A stretch of DNA of 64,000 nt from the NCBI GenBank assembly GCA_019418225.1, contig DYCF01000005.1:62001-126000 (forward strand), in the 5' to 3' direction. How positions within the stretch are numbered: the stretch's first letter is position 1; each line of letters begins with the position of its first letter. The notes below the pieces were generated by a model. It saw only the letters and a list, made by a program, of their open reading frames with translations, made no database searches and was not told where the DNA came from. The position numbers were made by a program, and so were the translations under genes. The DNA comes from Clostridiales bacterium (GTDB lineage: Bacteria; Bacillota; Clostridia; Lachnospirales; Cellulosilyticaceae). This document shows, piece after piece, positions 1 through 8,239 of this stretch.

Positions 1-1097
1 AAGTGGAAGATGTAAAAGAAGCGTTGGGAAATGCTTTAAAACGAGCAGACGTCATTATTTTAACAGGTGGGCTTGGGCCGACTAAAGATGATTTAACAAA
101 AGAAACTGTATGTGAGTATTTAGGACAGAGACTCGTGATGCAACAAGAAGCATTAGAGACTATTGAAGCTTATTTTAAAAGCATAAAGCGTCAAATGAGC
201 GAAAATAATAAAAAGCAAGCATTATTTCCAGAAGAGGCATATGTGCTTCCTAATCATCATGGAACGGCACCTGGCTGTATTTTAAAGCATGAAACAAGCT
301 ATGTTGTACTTTTGCCAGGACCTCCTAAAGAAATGCAGCCAATGTTTAAAGATTATGTCATGCCCTATTTTAAAAAGATGATGACAACTTATTATGAAAC
401 AATCGATGTAAGACTCTTTGGTATAGGGGAGAGTAGTATGGCAGAGAAAATATCAGACTTATTGGGGGAATTTGAATGGGGAACGGTAGCACCATATATT
501 AGTGGTTATGAAGTTGTTGTGCGCATTGTAACTAAAGGTAGTACAAAAGAAAAAGCGGTAGAATTGGCAGAAAAATGTAAAAATGATATTGTAACACGTT
601 TAGGAGAGTATGTTATCGGTTATAATGAAGATAAACTAGAAGACCAAATCTTAAAATGTTTAAAACAACATAATTTTACAGTAGCAACAGTAGAATCTTG
701 TACAGGTGGACTTTTAGCAGGTACTTTGGTAAATTGCAGTGGTGTTTCAGCTTATTTCCAGGAAGGGATGGTAACCTATAGTAATGAAGCAAAGACGAAA
801 TTAGTAGGTGTAAAAACAGAAACTTTAAACCGTGTAGGTGCAGTAAGTGAAGAAACTGCAAGAGAAATGGCAGAAGGGGTAAGACGTGTGACAGGAGCAG
901 ATATTGGGCTTTCTACAACAGGTATTGCAGGACCAACAGGTGGTACAGATAAGAAGCCAGTAGGTCTTGTATATATAGGGATTGCACTGCCAGAAGAAAC
1001 TTACGTTTATGAGCTGCGTCTAAAGGGAACAAGACAGCAAGTTAGAGAAAAAACAGTACAAACGGTATTGTATGAGCTCTATAAACTTTTAAAATAA
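1..1097 (+). CDS. cinA: CinA-family protein, 5' end truncated by window
   Basis: The frame is already open at the window edge; 364 residues are visible and about 40-50 N-terminal residues are missing compared with the usual length near 410. The visible protein has the MoCF/molybdopterin-binding-like domain first (motif TGGLGPTKDD near visible residue 21) and the PncC-type C-terminal domain second (ATVESCTGG near 225, then TTGIAGPTGGT). In the family the C-terminal half deamidates NMN in pyridine nucleotide salvage and the N-terminal half is linked to ADP-ribose pyrophosphatase activity. It ends 7 bases before the recA -35 box, the common Firmicute cinA-recA pairing, but recA has its own promoter. 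No terminator is visible between them. Confidence 0.93.
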   Translation, partial: VEDVKEALGNALKRADVIILTGGLGPTKDDLTKETVCEYLGQRLVMQQEALETIEAYFKSIKRQMSENNKKQALFPEEAYVLPNHHGTAPGCILKHETSYVVLLPGPPKEMQPMFKDYVMPYFKKMMTTYYETIDVRLFGIGESSMAEKISDLLGEFEWGTVAPYISGYEVVVRIVTKGSTKEKAVELAEKCKNDIVTRLGEYVIGYNEDKLEDQILKCLKQHNFTVATVESCTGGLLAGTLVNCSGVSAYFQEGMVTYSNEAKTKLVGVKTETLNRVGAVSEETAREMAEGVRRVTGADIGLSTTGIAGPTGGTDKKPVGLVYIGIALPEETYVYELRLKGTRQQVREKTVQTVLYELYKLLK

Positions 1098-1103
1098 AAG
1101 CAC

Positions 1104-1132
1104 TTGCTATTAAGAGAAAAATTAGGTATAAT
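1104..1132 (+). promoter_or_regulatory. Sigma-A promoter of recA
   Basis: TTGCTA (1104-1109), 17-base spacer, perfect TATAAT (1127-1132). The expected start of transcription near 1139 falls on the edge of the LexA box, and the recA mRNA would have a leader of about 220 bases. Confidence 0.85.
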
Positions 1133-1139
1133 AGCTTCA

Positions 1140-1151
1140 GAACAAGTGTTC
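1140..1151 (+). promoter_or_regulatory. LexA (DinR) operator of recA
   Basis: GAACAAGTGTTC is a perfect match to the Gram-positive SOS box GAAC-N4-GTTC. It lies 7 bases after the -10 box, so bound LexA would block initiation. Inference: recA is SOS-inducible here as in Bacillus; lexA itself is not in the window. Confidence 0.88.
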
Positions 1152-1223
1152 GATATAAACTTTTAATAAGGTTTTATCGAAGATTATTTTAAAAGTATCA
1201 ATTAAGCAAGATGCGTATTTTAA

Positions 1224-1250
1224 CTCTATAGTTTATTTCTCTATAGTTTA
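1224..1250 (+). repeat. 12-bp direct repeat in recA leader
   Basis: CTCTATAGTTTA occurs twice exactly, at 1224-1235 and 1239-1250. Each copy contains a TATAGT hexamer that could act as a weak -10 box (TTTAAC lies 17 bases upstream of the second). Nothing else recognisable was seen in the 260-base gap between cinA and recA apart from the promoter and LexA box. Confidence 0.5.
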
Positions 1251-1357
1251 ATGAAGGATAAAATAGATAAATTACTATATTATTAAGTATAGGCAAGAAG
1301 CTTATAAAGCGTTTACAAGAACATTTTATATAAAGTACGATAAGGAGAGATAAATAA

Positions 1358-2416
1358 ATGAACGAAGAATCAAAAAAAGCATTAGATGCAGCCATTTCAC
1401 AGATACAGAAACAATTTGGTAAAGGGTCTATCATGAAGCTTGGGGAAGCTACAGATACTAATGTACAAACATTTCCTACAGGTTCATTAAGTTTAGATAT
1501 TGCCCTTGGTGTAGGTGGGCTTCCTAGAGGTAGAGTAGTAGAAATTTACGGACCAGAATCTTCAGGTAAAACAACAGTTACACTTCATATGATTGCAGAA
1601 GTGCAAAAACAAGGAGGCATTGCAGCATTCATTGATGCTGAACATGCATTAGATCCAGCATATGCACAAAAATTAGGGGTAAATATTGACGAATTATATA
1701 TTTCACAACCAGACAATGGGGAACAAGCTTTAGAAATTGCAGAAACAATGGCACGTTCAGGTGCAATTGATCTTATTATCGTCGATTCTGTAGCAGCACT
1801 TGTACCACGTGCAGAGATTGAAGGGGATATGGGAGATTCACATATGGGTCTTCAAGCAAGACTTATGTCACAAGCACTTAGAAAGTTAACAGGTGTTATT
1901 AATAAATCTAAATGTACAATCGTATTCATCAACCAGCTTCGTGAAAAAGTTGGGATTATGTTTGGAAGTAATGAAACAACTACAGGTGGACGTGCACTTA
2001 AATTCTATGCATCTGTTCGTATGGATGTGCGTAAGATTGAAACACTTAAACAAAGCAATGAATTTATTGGAAGCCGTACACGTGTAAAAATTGTTAAAAA
2101 TAAAGTGGCACCACCATTTAAACAAGCAGAATTTGATATTATGTATGGTGAAGGGATCTCTAAAGAAGGGGATGTACTTGACCTAGCAGCGGAGATTGAT
2201 ATTGTTAATAAAAGTGGTGCATGGTATTCTTATGGAGATATCCGTTTAGGACAAGGTCGTGAAAATGCTAAAATCTATATTAAAGAGCACCCAGAATTAC
2301 TTATAGAAATAGAAAACAAAGTAAGAGATCACTATGGTGTAGTAGAGATTAGTGAACAAGGTCAATTCGATGAGGATGAGGAAGAATATACAGATATTGA
2401 TGATATGAAGGAATAA
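1358..2416 (+). CDS. recA: Recombinase RecA
   Basis: 352 residues, normal family length. RecA forms ATP-dependent filaments on single-stranded DNA, drives strand exchange and triggers LexA self-cleavage. Walker A GPESSGKTT is at residues 65-73; the core through the C-terminal domain is complete and ends in an acidic tail (EDEEEYTDIDD). The ATG at 1358 follows AAGGAGAG with normal spacing. It is monocistronic: its own SOS promoter lies upstream and a strong intrinsic terminator directly follows. Confidence 0.99.
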   Translation: MNEESKKALDAAISQIQKQFGKGSIMKLGEATDTNVQTFPTGSLSLDIALGVGGLPRGRVVEIYGPESSGKTTVTLHMIAEVQKQGGIAAFIDAEHALDPAYAQKLGVNIDELYISQPDNGEQALEIAETMARSGAIDLIIVDSVAALVPRAEIEGDMGDSHMGLQARLMSQALRKLTGVINKSKCTIVFINQLREKVGIMFGSNETTTGGRALKFYASVRMDVRKIETLKQSNEFIGSRTRVKIVKNKVAPPFKQAEFDIMYGEGISKEGDVLDLAAEIDIVNKSGAWYSYGDIRLGQGRENAKIYIKEHPELLIEIENKVRDHYGVVEISEQGQFDEDEEEYTDIDDMKE

Positions 2417-2450
2417 AATAAAAGATAGGGAATTCCCTATCTTTTATTTT
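2415..2450 (+). terminator. Intrinsic terminator of recA
   Basis: Perfect 16-bp inverted repeat (arms 2415-2430 and 2435-2450, loop AATT) overlapping the recA stop codon. The A-rich left and T-rich right flanks could make it work in both directions. Confidence 0.9.
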
Positions 2451-2507
2451 ATGTAAAAAAACACAATAAAAGTAAACGGAGATTATGAAGTATACATGGC
2501 ACAATGC

Positions 2508-2536
2508 TTGACAGCATTTTTAAAAAGTTATACAAT
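2508..2536 (+). promoter_or_regulatory. Sigma-A promoter of rny
   Basis: Consensus TTGACA (2508-2513), 17-base spacer, TACAAT (2531-2536), about 35 bases upstream of the rny start region. Confidence 0.85.
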
Positions 2537-2571
2537 TATGTTGTAATTTGCACATTGATAATTAATGGGAG

Positions 2572-4128
2572 GTGGTAAAAATCGTTGGTCAAATTTTAAC
2601 CGTAGTTATAGTAGCAGTAGTAGTAGCAATAATAGCCTTTTCAGGTGGCATTTTTTATAGAAAACGTATAGCGGAGGCACAGATTGGGAGTGCGGAAGAA
2701 AGGTCACGTAAAATTATTGAGGACGCTATAAAAAATGGGGAAACAAAAAAGAGAGAATTACTTTTAGAAGCAAAAGAAGAAGAAATTCGTGTAAAAAGTG
2801 ATTTAGATCAAGAGGTTAAAGAAAGAAGAAGCGAACTTCAACTATCTGAAAGAAGACTTTTACACAAAGAAGAAACATTAGATAAAAAAGCAGTTGCCCT
2901 AGAGCAAAAAGAAGAGCAAATGCAAAGAAAACTTGATAAAATTGATAAAACAAAAGATGAAATCGAAGCCCTTGAGCAAAAGCAAATCGAAGAACTTGAA
3001 AGAATAGCAGAGCTTACCTTAGCGGAAGCAAAGCAATATTTACTTCAAAAGGTAGAAGAAGAAGTAAAACATGATTCAGCTGTTTTAATCAAAGAGATTG
3101 AAGCCAAAACAAAATTAGAAGCTGATAAAAAAGCGAGAGAAATTTTAACAAATGCTATTCAAAAATGTGCAGTAGATCATGTTGTAGATACAACAGTATC
3201 TGTTGTACCACTACCTAATGATGAGATGAAAGGTCGTATCATTGGGCGTGAGGGTAGAAATATTCGTACATTAGAGACGCTTACAGGGATTGATCTTATT
3301 ATTGATGATACACCTGAAGCAGTTATTTTATCTGGATTTGACCCAATTCGCCGTGAAATTGCACGTGTGGCATTGGAAAAACTTATTGTTGACGGCCGAA
3401 TTCATCCAGCTCGCATAGAAGAGATGGTAGAAAAGGCGAAAAAAGAAGTTGAAATTCTTATTCGTGAAGAAGGTGAATCAGCAACATTTGAAACAGGTGT
3501 GCATGGTCTTCATCCAGAGATTATCCGTTTATTAGGTAAGATGAGATTTAGAACAAGCTATGGACAAAATGTTTTAAGACATTCTATTGAAGTTTCTAAT
3601 TTAGCAGGGCTTATTGCAGGTGAATTAGGGCTTGATGTACGTCTTGCAAAACGTGCAGGATTACTTCATGATATTGGTAAATCTGTAGATTATGAAGTAG
3701 AAGGTTCTCATGTAAGCATAGGGGTTAATTTATGTCGTAAATATGGTGAAAATCCAATTGTTATTAATGCAGTTGAGGCGCATCATGGAGATGTAGACCC
3801 TGAAACAGCTATCGCAGTTATTGTACAAGCAGCAGATACTATTTCAGCAGCAAGACCAGGTGCACGTCGTGAAACACTAGAAACTTATATTAAACGTTTA
3901 CAAAAACTTGAAGAGATTGCCACATCATTTAAAGGTGTAGATAAGTCTTATGCAATTCAAGCAGGTCGTGAAGTGAGAATAATGGTTGTTCCTGAAGAAG
4001 TAGATGATAATGGTTTATTACTTCTTGCAAGAGATGTAACAAAACAAATTGAAAATGAAATGGAATATCCAGGACAAATAAAAGTAAGCATTATTAGAGA
4101 AACAAGAGCAACAGAATATGCTAAATAA
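2572..4128 (+). CDS. rny: Ribonuclease Y
   Basis: 518 residues, close to B. subtilis RNase Y. This membrane-anchored endoribonuclease starts bulk mRNA turnover in Firmicutes. N-terminal membrane helix (residues about 5-26), long charged coiled coil (about 30-200), KH domain (GRIIGREGRNIRTLE near 220-235), then an HD domain with H336 and the H366-D367 pair (LLHDIGK). Start choice is difficult: GTG 2572 is the only conventional in-frame start, yet it overlaps the ribosome-binding site GGGAGGTGG (2567-2575), which is ideally spaced for ATC at 2581. It has its own promoter and terminator. Confidence 0.97.
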   Translation: MVKIVGQILTVVIVAVVVAIIAFSGGIFYRKRIAEAQIGSAEERSRKIIEDAIKNGETKKRELLLEAKEEEIRVKSDLDQEVKERRSELQLSERRLLHKEETLDKKAVALEQKEEQMQRKLDKIDKTKDEIEALEQKQIEELERIAELTLAEAKQYLLQKVEEEVKHDSAVLIKEIEAKTKLEADKKAREILTNAIQKCAVDHVVDTTVSVVPLPNDEMKGRIIGREGRNIRTLETLTGIDLIIDDTPEAVILSGFDPIRREIARVALEKLIVDGRIHPARIEEMVEKAKKEVEILIREEGESATFETGVHGLHPEIIRLLGKMRFRTSYGQNVLRHSIEVSNLAGLIAGELGLDVRLAKRAGLLHDIGKSVDYEVEGSHVSIGVNLCRKYGENPIVINAVEAHHGDVDPETAIAVIVQAADTISAARPGARRETLETYIKRLQKLEEIATSFKGVDKSYAIQAGREVRIMVVPEEVDDNGLLLLARDVTKQIENEMEYPGQIKVSIIRETRATEYAK

Positions 4129-4159
4129 AAGGAGGTGCGGTAAGCGCCTCCTTTTATTT
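4127..4159 (+). terminator. Intrinsic terminator of rny
   Basis: Arms AAAAGGAGGTGC (4127-4138) and GCGCCTCCTTTT (4144-4155), one G-U pair, five-base loop, followed by a T-rich tract. Confidence 0.9.
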
Positions 4160-4204
4160 TCAGAATACTTACATTGGTTAATTTGTTTTATAAAATGTCA
4201 TATT

Positions 4205-4240
4205 TCGAACAAATTTTATTATATATATAAAAATGTTCGA
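4205..4240. promoter_or_regulatory. PurBox-like inverted repeat upstream of purB
   Basis: TCGAACA (4205-4211) is mirrored by TGTTCGA (4234-4240); the CGAA cores are 26 bases apart and the repeat ends 7 bases before the -35 box. Both flanks are A/T-rich and resemble the PurR PurBox (A/T-rich, CCGAAC, A/T-rich), except that the first C is T in both halves. Inference: PurR operator controlling purB by purine/PRPP status. Alternative: an A/T-rich cruciform without a regulator. Confidence 0.55.
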
Positions 4241-4247
4241 TAATCCA

Positions 4248-4276
4248 TTGCCAGTAGACAGTTTTTTTCGTATAAT
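4248..4276 (+). promoter_or_regulatory. Sigma-A promoter of purB
   Basis: TTGCCA (4248-4253), 17-base spacer, perfect TATAAT (4271-4276), about 30 bases of leader before the purB ATG. Confidence 0.85.
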
Positions 4277-4312
4277 AGAGTTATCATTACCAATTATGAA
4301 AGGAAAATAAAC

Positions 4313-5743
4313 ATGAGAGATGCTTATAAAAGCCCGTTACAAGGGAGATATGCAAGTAAAGAGATGCTTTATTTATTTTCAGAGGAAAAGAAATTTAAAA
4401 CTTGGAGAAAGTTATGGGTTACTTTAGCTGAAACTGAAATGGAATTAGGATTAAATATTACACCTGAACAAGTTGAAGAACTTAAAAAATACAGTGAAGA
4501 TATTAACTATGAAGTGGCAGAAGCATGGGAGAATAAGGTGAGACATGATGTTATGGCACATGTACATGCATATGGGGAACAAGCTACAAAAGCTATGCCA
4601 ATTATCCATTTAGGTGCGACAAGTTGTTATGTAGGTGATAATACAGATCTTATCATTATGTATGAAGCATTGGAACTTATTCGTAAGAAACTTATTAACG
4701 TAATGGATAAATTAGCGAAATTTGCTGATGAATATAAAGATTTACCTACTTTAGGCTTTACACATTTTCAAGCAGCACAGCTTACAACAGTAGGTAAACG
4801 TGCAACATTATGGCTTCAGGATTTATGGCTTGATTTAATGGAAGTAGATAAAATATTAGAACACAAACGTTTAAGAGGTGCCAAAGGAACAACAGGGACA
4901 CAAGCTACCTTCTTAACACTTTTTGAAGGTGATTATGAGAAGGTTAAAAAATTAGATCAAACAATTGCTAAGAAGTTAGGATATGATGAGGTATATCCAG
5001 TAACAGGACAAACTTATACAAGAAAGTTTGATTCGTTAGTTCTAAATGTGCTTAGCCAAGTGGCACAATCAGCTTATAAATTTAGTAATGATATCCGTCT
5101 TTTACAACATTTAAAAGAAATTGAAGAGCCATTTGAAAAGAATCAAATTGGTTCATCAGCTATGGCTTACAAACGTAATCCAATGCGTACAGAACGTATT
5201 TCATCTCTAGCACGTTACGTTATTTGTGATACACTTAATCCAGCAATCACAGCTTCTACACAATGGTTTGAGAGAACATTAGACGATAGTGCAAATAAAC
5301 GTATTGCTGTTTCGGAGGCATTTTTAGCAGTAGATGCTATTTTAGAAATTTACTTAAACGTTGTATCAGGACTTGTAGTTTATCCAAAAGTTATTCATAC
5401 ACGTATTATGTCGGAGCTACCTTTTATGGCAACAGAGGTTATTTTGATGGAAGGTGTAAAACGCGGTGGCGATCGTCAAGAATTACATGAACGTGTTAGA
5501 GTGCTTTCTATGGAAGCCGGTGCACAAGTTAAGGAACAAGGTAAACCAAATGATCTCATTGAACGTATTTTAAAAGATGAGGCGTTTAAAATGACAGAAG
5601 AAGAGCTTCATGAAATTTTAAAACCAGAAAACTTTATTGGTTGTGCCCCAATGCAAGTGACTGACTTCTTAAATGAGGTTATTAATCCTATTTTGGAAGC
5701 TAATAAAGAATTATTAGGTCTAGATGGTAATGTAAGGGTATAG
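4313..5743 (+). CDS. purB: Adenylosuccinate lyase
   Basis: 476 residues. It cleaves SAICAR and adenylosuccinate, releasing fumarate, in de novo purine and AMP synthesis. The fumarase/lyase superfamily signature appears as GSSAMAYKRNP near residues 280-290; the AYKRNP form and length are closer to the longer, eukaryote-like PurB subfamily than to the roughly 430-residue B. subtilis type. ATG 4313 follows AAAGGAAAA. It is not linked to other pur genes here, but a PurBox-like repeat and promoter lie upstream, and a strong terminator follows. Confidence 0.96.
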   Translation: MRDAYKSPLQGRYASKEMLYLFSEEKKFKTWRKLWVTLAETEMELGLNITPEQVEELKKYSEDINYEVAEAWENKVRHDVMAHVHAYGEQATKAMPIIHLGATSCYVGDNTDLIIMYEALELIRKKLINVMDKLAKFADEYKDLPTLGFTHFQAAQLTTVGKRATLWLQDLWLDLMEVDKILEHKRLRGAKGTTGTQATFLTLFEGDYEKVKKLDQTIAKKLGYDEVYPVTGQTYTRKFDSLVLNVLSQVAQSAYKFSNDIRLLQHLKEIEEPFEKNQIGSSAMAYKRNPMRTERISSLARYVICDTLNPAITASTQWFERTLDDSANKRIAVSEAFLAVDAILEIYLNVVSGLVVYPKVIHTRIMSELPFMATEVILMEGVKRGGDRQELHERVRVLSMEAGAQVKEQGKPNDLIERILKDEAFKMTEEELHEILKPENFIGCAPMQVTDFLNEVINPILEANKELLGLDGNVRV

Positions 5744-5762
5744 TTTAAATAGATATTAAAAT

Positions 5763-5820
5763 AAATACTAAAAAGGCAGTGTTGATACGACAAATCATCA
5801 ACACTGCCTTTTTAGTATTT
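5763..5820. terminator. Bidirectional terminator between purB and SPFH gene
   Basis: Perfect 24-bp inverted repeat (arms 5763-5786 and 5797-5820, 10-base loop) with A-rich and T-rich flanks on both sides. It serves convergent purB (plus) and the SPFH gene (minus), whose stop codon it overlaps. Confidence 0.93.
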
Positions 5821-6775
5821 ATTTATCAGTACTCTTTTCTATAGTTTTATCAGAAGACATTACTTCTTTGATGCCTTTAAAGGTACCTAGGAAGTTAACA
5901 GCATCTGAAGGGAGTACAAGTTTGCTAGAATCACTTTCTGCAATTTTTTCAAGTGCTTCCATAGAACGAATAGCGAGGACGTTGTCGTCTACTCCTGATT
6001 CTTTAATAGCGGCAAATACGGCACGAATACCATCGGCTTTGGCTTGTTGAAGTTTGAGGATGGCAGCAGCTTCCCCTTCTGCTTTTAATACCTCAGCTTG
6101 TCGTTGTCCTTCTGCATTACGAATCATAGATTCTTTTTGGGCTTCAGCATGAAGGATAGTAGATTGTTTCTCTCCTTCTGCCATTAAAATAGCCGCTTTC
6201 TTTTGACCTTCAGCAGTAAGAACGGATTCACGTCTTTGACGTTCTGCACGCATTTGTTTTTCCATGGCTTCTTGAATATCTTTTGGTGGAAGAATATTTT
6301 TTAGCTCTACACGATTAACTTTAATACCCCATTTATCAGTAGCTTCATCTAAGATGATGCGAAGCTTAGAGTTAATGAGATCTCTAGAGGTAAGTGTTTC
6401 GTCTAAATCTAATTCACCAATAATATTACGAAGTGTGGTAGCTGTAAGATTTTCAATAGCACTAATGGGATTGGCGATTTCAAAAGTGTAGTACACAGGG
6501 TCTGTGATTTTGTAATAAACAACTGTATCAATCTGCATTGTAACGTTATCTTTTGTAATAACAGGTTGAGGAGGGAAGTCGATAACAACTTCACGTAAGT
6601 CTACACGTCTATAAATTGTTTCTACAAATGGAATGATGAAGTTAACACCTGTTTCAGCACGGCGGCTAAACTTACCAAGTCGCATGACAATACCTACAGT
6701 AGATTGTTTAATAATACGAATTGAACTAAAGGCAATAATGAGTATTAAAATTAAAACAAGTATTAAAAATGGCAT
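5819..6775 (-). CDS. SPFH/Band 7 domain protein (stomatin/paraslipin, QmcA-like)
   Basis: 318 residues. An N-terminal hydrophobic helix (about 2-20) is followed by the SPFH domain (about 20-180) and a coiled-coil region (about 190-245) with recurring Ala-Glu-Gly units (ILMAEGEK, VLKAEGEA). Relatives form large membrane-associated oligomers in lipid microdomains and often pair with NfeD proteins and proteases. Start ATG has AAGGAGGAATTTTC directly upstream. It lies 12 bases downstream of the NfeD-like gene in the same direction, the classic two-gene partnership. Exact substrate or client unknown. Confidence 0.93.
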   Translation of the reverse strand: MPFLILVLILILIIAFSSIRIIKQSTVGIVMRLGKFSRRAETGVNFIIPFVETIYRRVDLREVVIDFPPQPVITKDNVTMQIDTVVYYKITDPVYYTFEIANPISAIENLTATTLRNIIGELDLDETLTSRDLINSKLRIILDEATDKWGIKVNRVELKNILPPKDIQEAMEKQMRAERQRRESVLTAEGQKKAAILMAEGEKQSTILHAEAQKESMIRNAEGQRQAEVLKAEGEAAAILKLQQAKADGIRAVFAAIKESGVDDNVLAIRSMEALEKIAESDSSKLVLPSDAVNFLGTFKGIKEVMSSDKTIEKSTDK

Positions 6776-6787
6776 GAAAATTCCTCC

Positions 6788-7222
6788 TTAAATTTGAACA
6801 TTTGTTACGATTAAACGTACACCTTTTATGTCGCATACTTCGACCAAAGCACCTTTTTCAATGGGGGCATTATTTAGAGAAGTTGCACTCCAGGTTTCAC
6901 CATCCAGTTTTACTAAACCAGGCTCTAAGTTATTTTTACCAATTGTCTCTATGACAATGCCTTTTTTTCCAATAAGTCCATTGATGTTAGTTTGAATGGA
7001 ATCTTTGTTTGAAAATCTTTGGGTTATACGTTTGGTTAAAGTGATAAGTAAGATAAAGGAAACAAGTAAAAAAACGATAGTTTGAATGACGAGATTAGAT
7101 GTTAAAAATGAAGTGAGTAGTGCTGCTATACTTCCTATAGCAAACCATATAATGAAAAAACCATTATAAAGGATTTCTGCAGTGCAAAATATAATGGCTG
7201 CAGTGAACCAGATGTACCACAT
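6788..7222 (-). CDS. NfeD-like short membrane protein
   Basis: 144 residues. Membrane helices occupy roughly residues 5-22, 25-42 and 45-65, followed by a soluble OB-fold-like domain (GLIGKKGIVIETI to GVRLIVTNVQI). This is the short NfeD type without a ClpP-like protease domain, comparable with E. coli YbbK next to QmcA. The start follows AAAGGAGG. It is the first gene of the pair with the SPFH protein; a TATAAT-like sequence on the minus strand at about 7280-7286 may be its -10 box, without a convincing -35. Confidence 0.9.
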   Translation of the reverse strand: MWYIWFTAAIIFCTAEILYNGFFIIWFAIGSIAALLTSFLTSNLVIQTIVFLLVSFILLITLTKRITQRFSNKDSIQTNINGLIGKKGIVIETIGKNNLEPGLVKLDGETWSATSLNNAPIEKGALVEVCDIKGVRLIVTNVQI

Positions 7223-7361
7223 AATTAGGTAGCCTCCTTTCTATAACATAACAAAATAAGCTATGTAAGTCATGAAATGATTATAACATATTTAGTATAT
7301 AATTAAAAGTTTGTAAACAAGTCTAAAAAGAGTGAGACAAGCATATGTTGTAAGAGGATGA

Positions 7362-7925
7362 ATGAAATGGGGGAGCGCTATGAAGAAAAAATGGGTAAGT
7401 TATTTGGTGTTTTTTTGTGCAATTTTAAGTGGTGTGTGCTATTGTATTTACCTGCAAAATAGAGATGTAAATTTTTTTAAAGTAGTTTACAGTCAAATAT
7501 TAACAATGTATGAACAAGAAATTAGTAAGGAAATTATTTTTAAATTATTTTTAGATTATGTTAAGAAAATATGTATAGTTTTTGCACTGGGTAGCTTTAG
7601 CGTGCTTGTGCCATTGGCTTTTTGTGTGATGTTTATAATCGTATTTAGTTATAGTTTTACAACTAGCTGCTTTATAACACTCTATGGTTTGAAAGGGGCA
7701 CTGGTAGCGTTTTTATTATATGGTATTCAGAGCATCGTGGTAATTTTATCGGGTTTTTATATATTGAATTATAAGTGGCATGATAAGCAGAATGGTGTAA
7801 AAGAAAGTGGGAAAAATAATCTTATTTACATAGTGGGAATGATGCTTATGGGGATGGGGATAATGGTAGGATTTGACTTGCTAGGTATTTTGAATTTTGA
7901 CTTAATCAAGCAGTTGTTATTGTAA
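7362..7925 (+). CDS. SpoIIM-like integral membrane protein (stage II sporulation protein M family)
   Basis: 187 residues (181 if ATG 7380 is used; both have modest ribosome-binding sites). About five membrane helices: one near the N-terminus after MKKK, then a block from residue 70 to 140 containing LYGLKGALVAFLLYGIQS, and one near 155-180. The central Gly-Leu-Lys-Gly...Leu-Leu-Tyr-Gly-Ile-Gln segment matches my memory of SpoIIM, part of the SpoIIDMP engulfment machine. If right, the organism is probably a spore former. Family assignment is from pattern recognition only. It is single, between the nfeD operon and the flagellar operon. Confidence 0.7.
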   Translation: MKWGSAMKKKWVSYLVFFCAILSGVCYCIYLQNRDVNFFKVVYSQILTMYEQEISKEIIFKLFLDYVKKICIVFALGSFSVLVPLAFCVMFIIVFSYSFTTSCFITLYGLKGALVAFLLYGIQSIVVILSGFYILNYKWHDKQNGVKESGKNNLIYIVGMMLMGMGIMVGFDLLGILNFDLIKQLLL

Positions 7926-7946
7926 AATGCATTTTTTTTACAATAA
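7917..7946. repeat. Perfect 11-bp A/T inverted repeat at end of SpoIIM-like gene
   Basis: TTATTGTAAAA (7917-7927) and TTTTACAATAA (7936-7946) with an 8-base T-rich loop, overlapping the stop codon. It could be a weak terminator, but it is A/T only and no T-run follows it on the plus strand. Confidence 0.4.
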
Positions 7947-8239
7947 AGCAGGTTTTCTGTGACTAATTTGTGTTATTTTTGTAAATATTTGTTGCACAAA
8001 ATGTAAAAAGAAGCTGTCATTATTAGAGACTTATATATCTGAAAATAACTTTTAATGAAATATATGGTAAAAGGTGAGTGGGAAGAGAAAATATAGGAGT
8101 ATCATAGAGATTTGTTTGTTAATAATTATTGCTTTATTAAAAAGAAAAATATATAATTACAAATATAGCAATTGAGGAAACTTTTTGAATAATGCCAAAT
8201 TAAGAAAAGGAAAAAATTAGAGAGAAGAGGGGGGAGGAT
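7947..8239 (+). other. Non-coding region before the fla/che operon
   Basis: With the repeat above, this is a 314-base gap without a gene. I see the sigma-A promoter at 8129-8157 and the flgB ribosome-binding site (GGGGGGAGGA near 8229-8238). I looked for a sigma-D-type site (TAAA-N15-GCCGATAT) and found none. codY, which precedes flgB in many Firmicutes, is absent. Confidence 0.6.
8129..8157 (+). promoter_or_regulatory. Sigma-A promoter of the fla/che operon
   Basis: TTGCTT (8129-8134), 17-base spacer, perfect TATAAT (8152-8157), 82 bases before flgB. It is the only convincing promoter upstream of a tightly packed run of more than 30 genes, so it probably drives the whole operon, as PA does in B. 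subtilis. Confidence 0.75.

Noticed and set aside
7926..8239. Sigma-D promoter for the fla/che operon
   Set aside because: No TAAA-N15-GCCGATAT-like sequence; only a sigma-A promoter fits.
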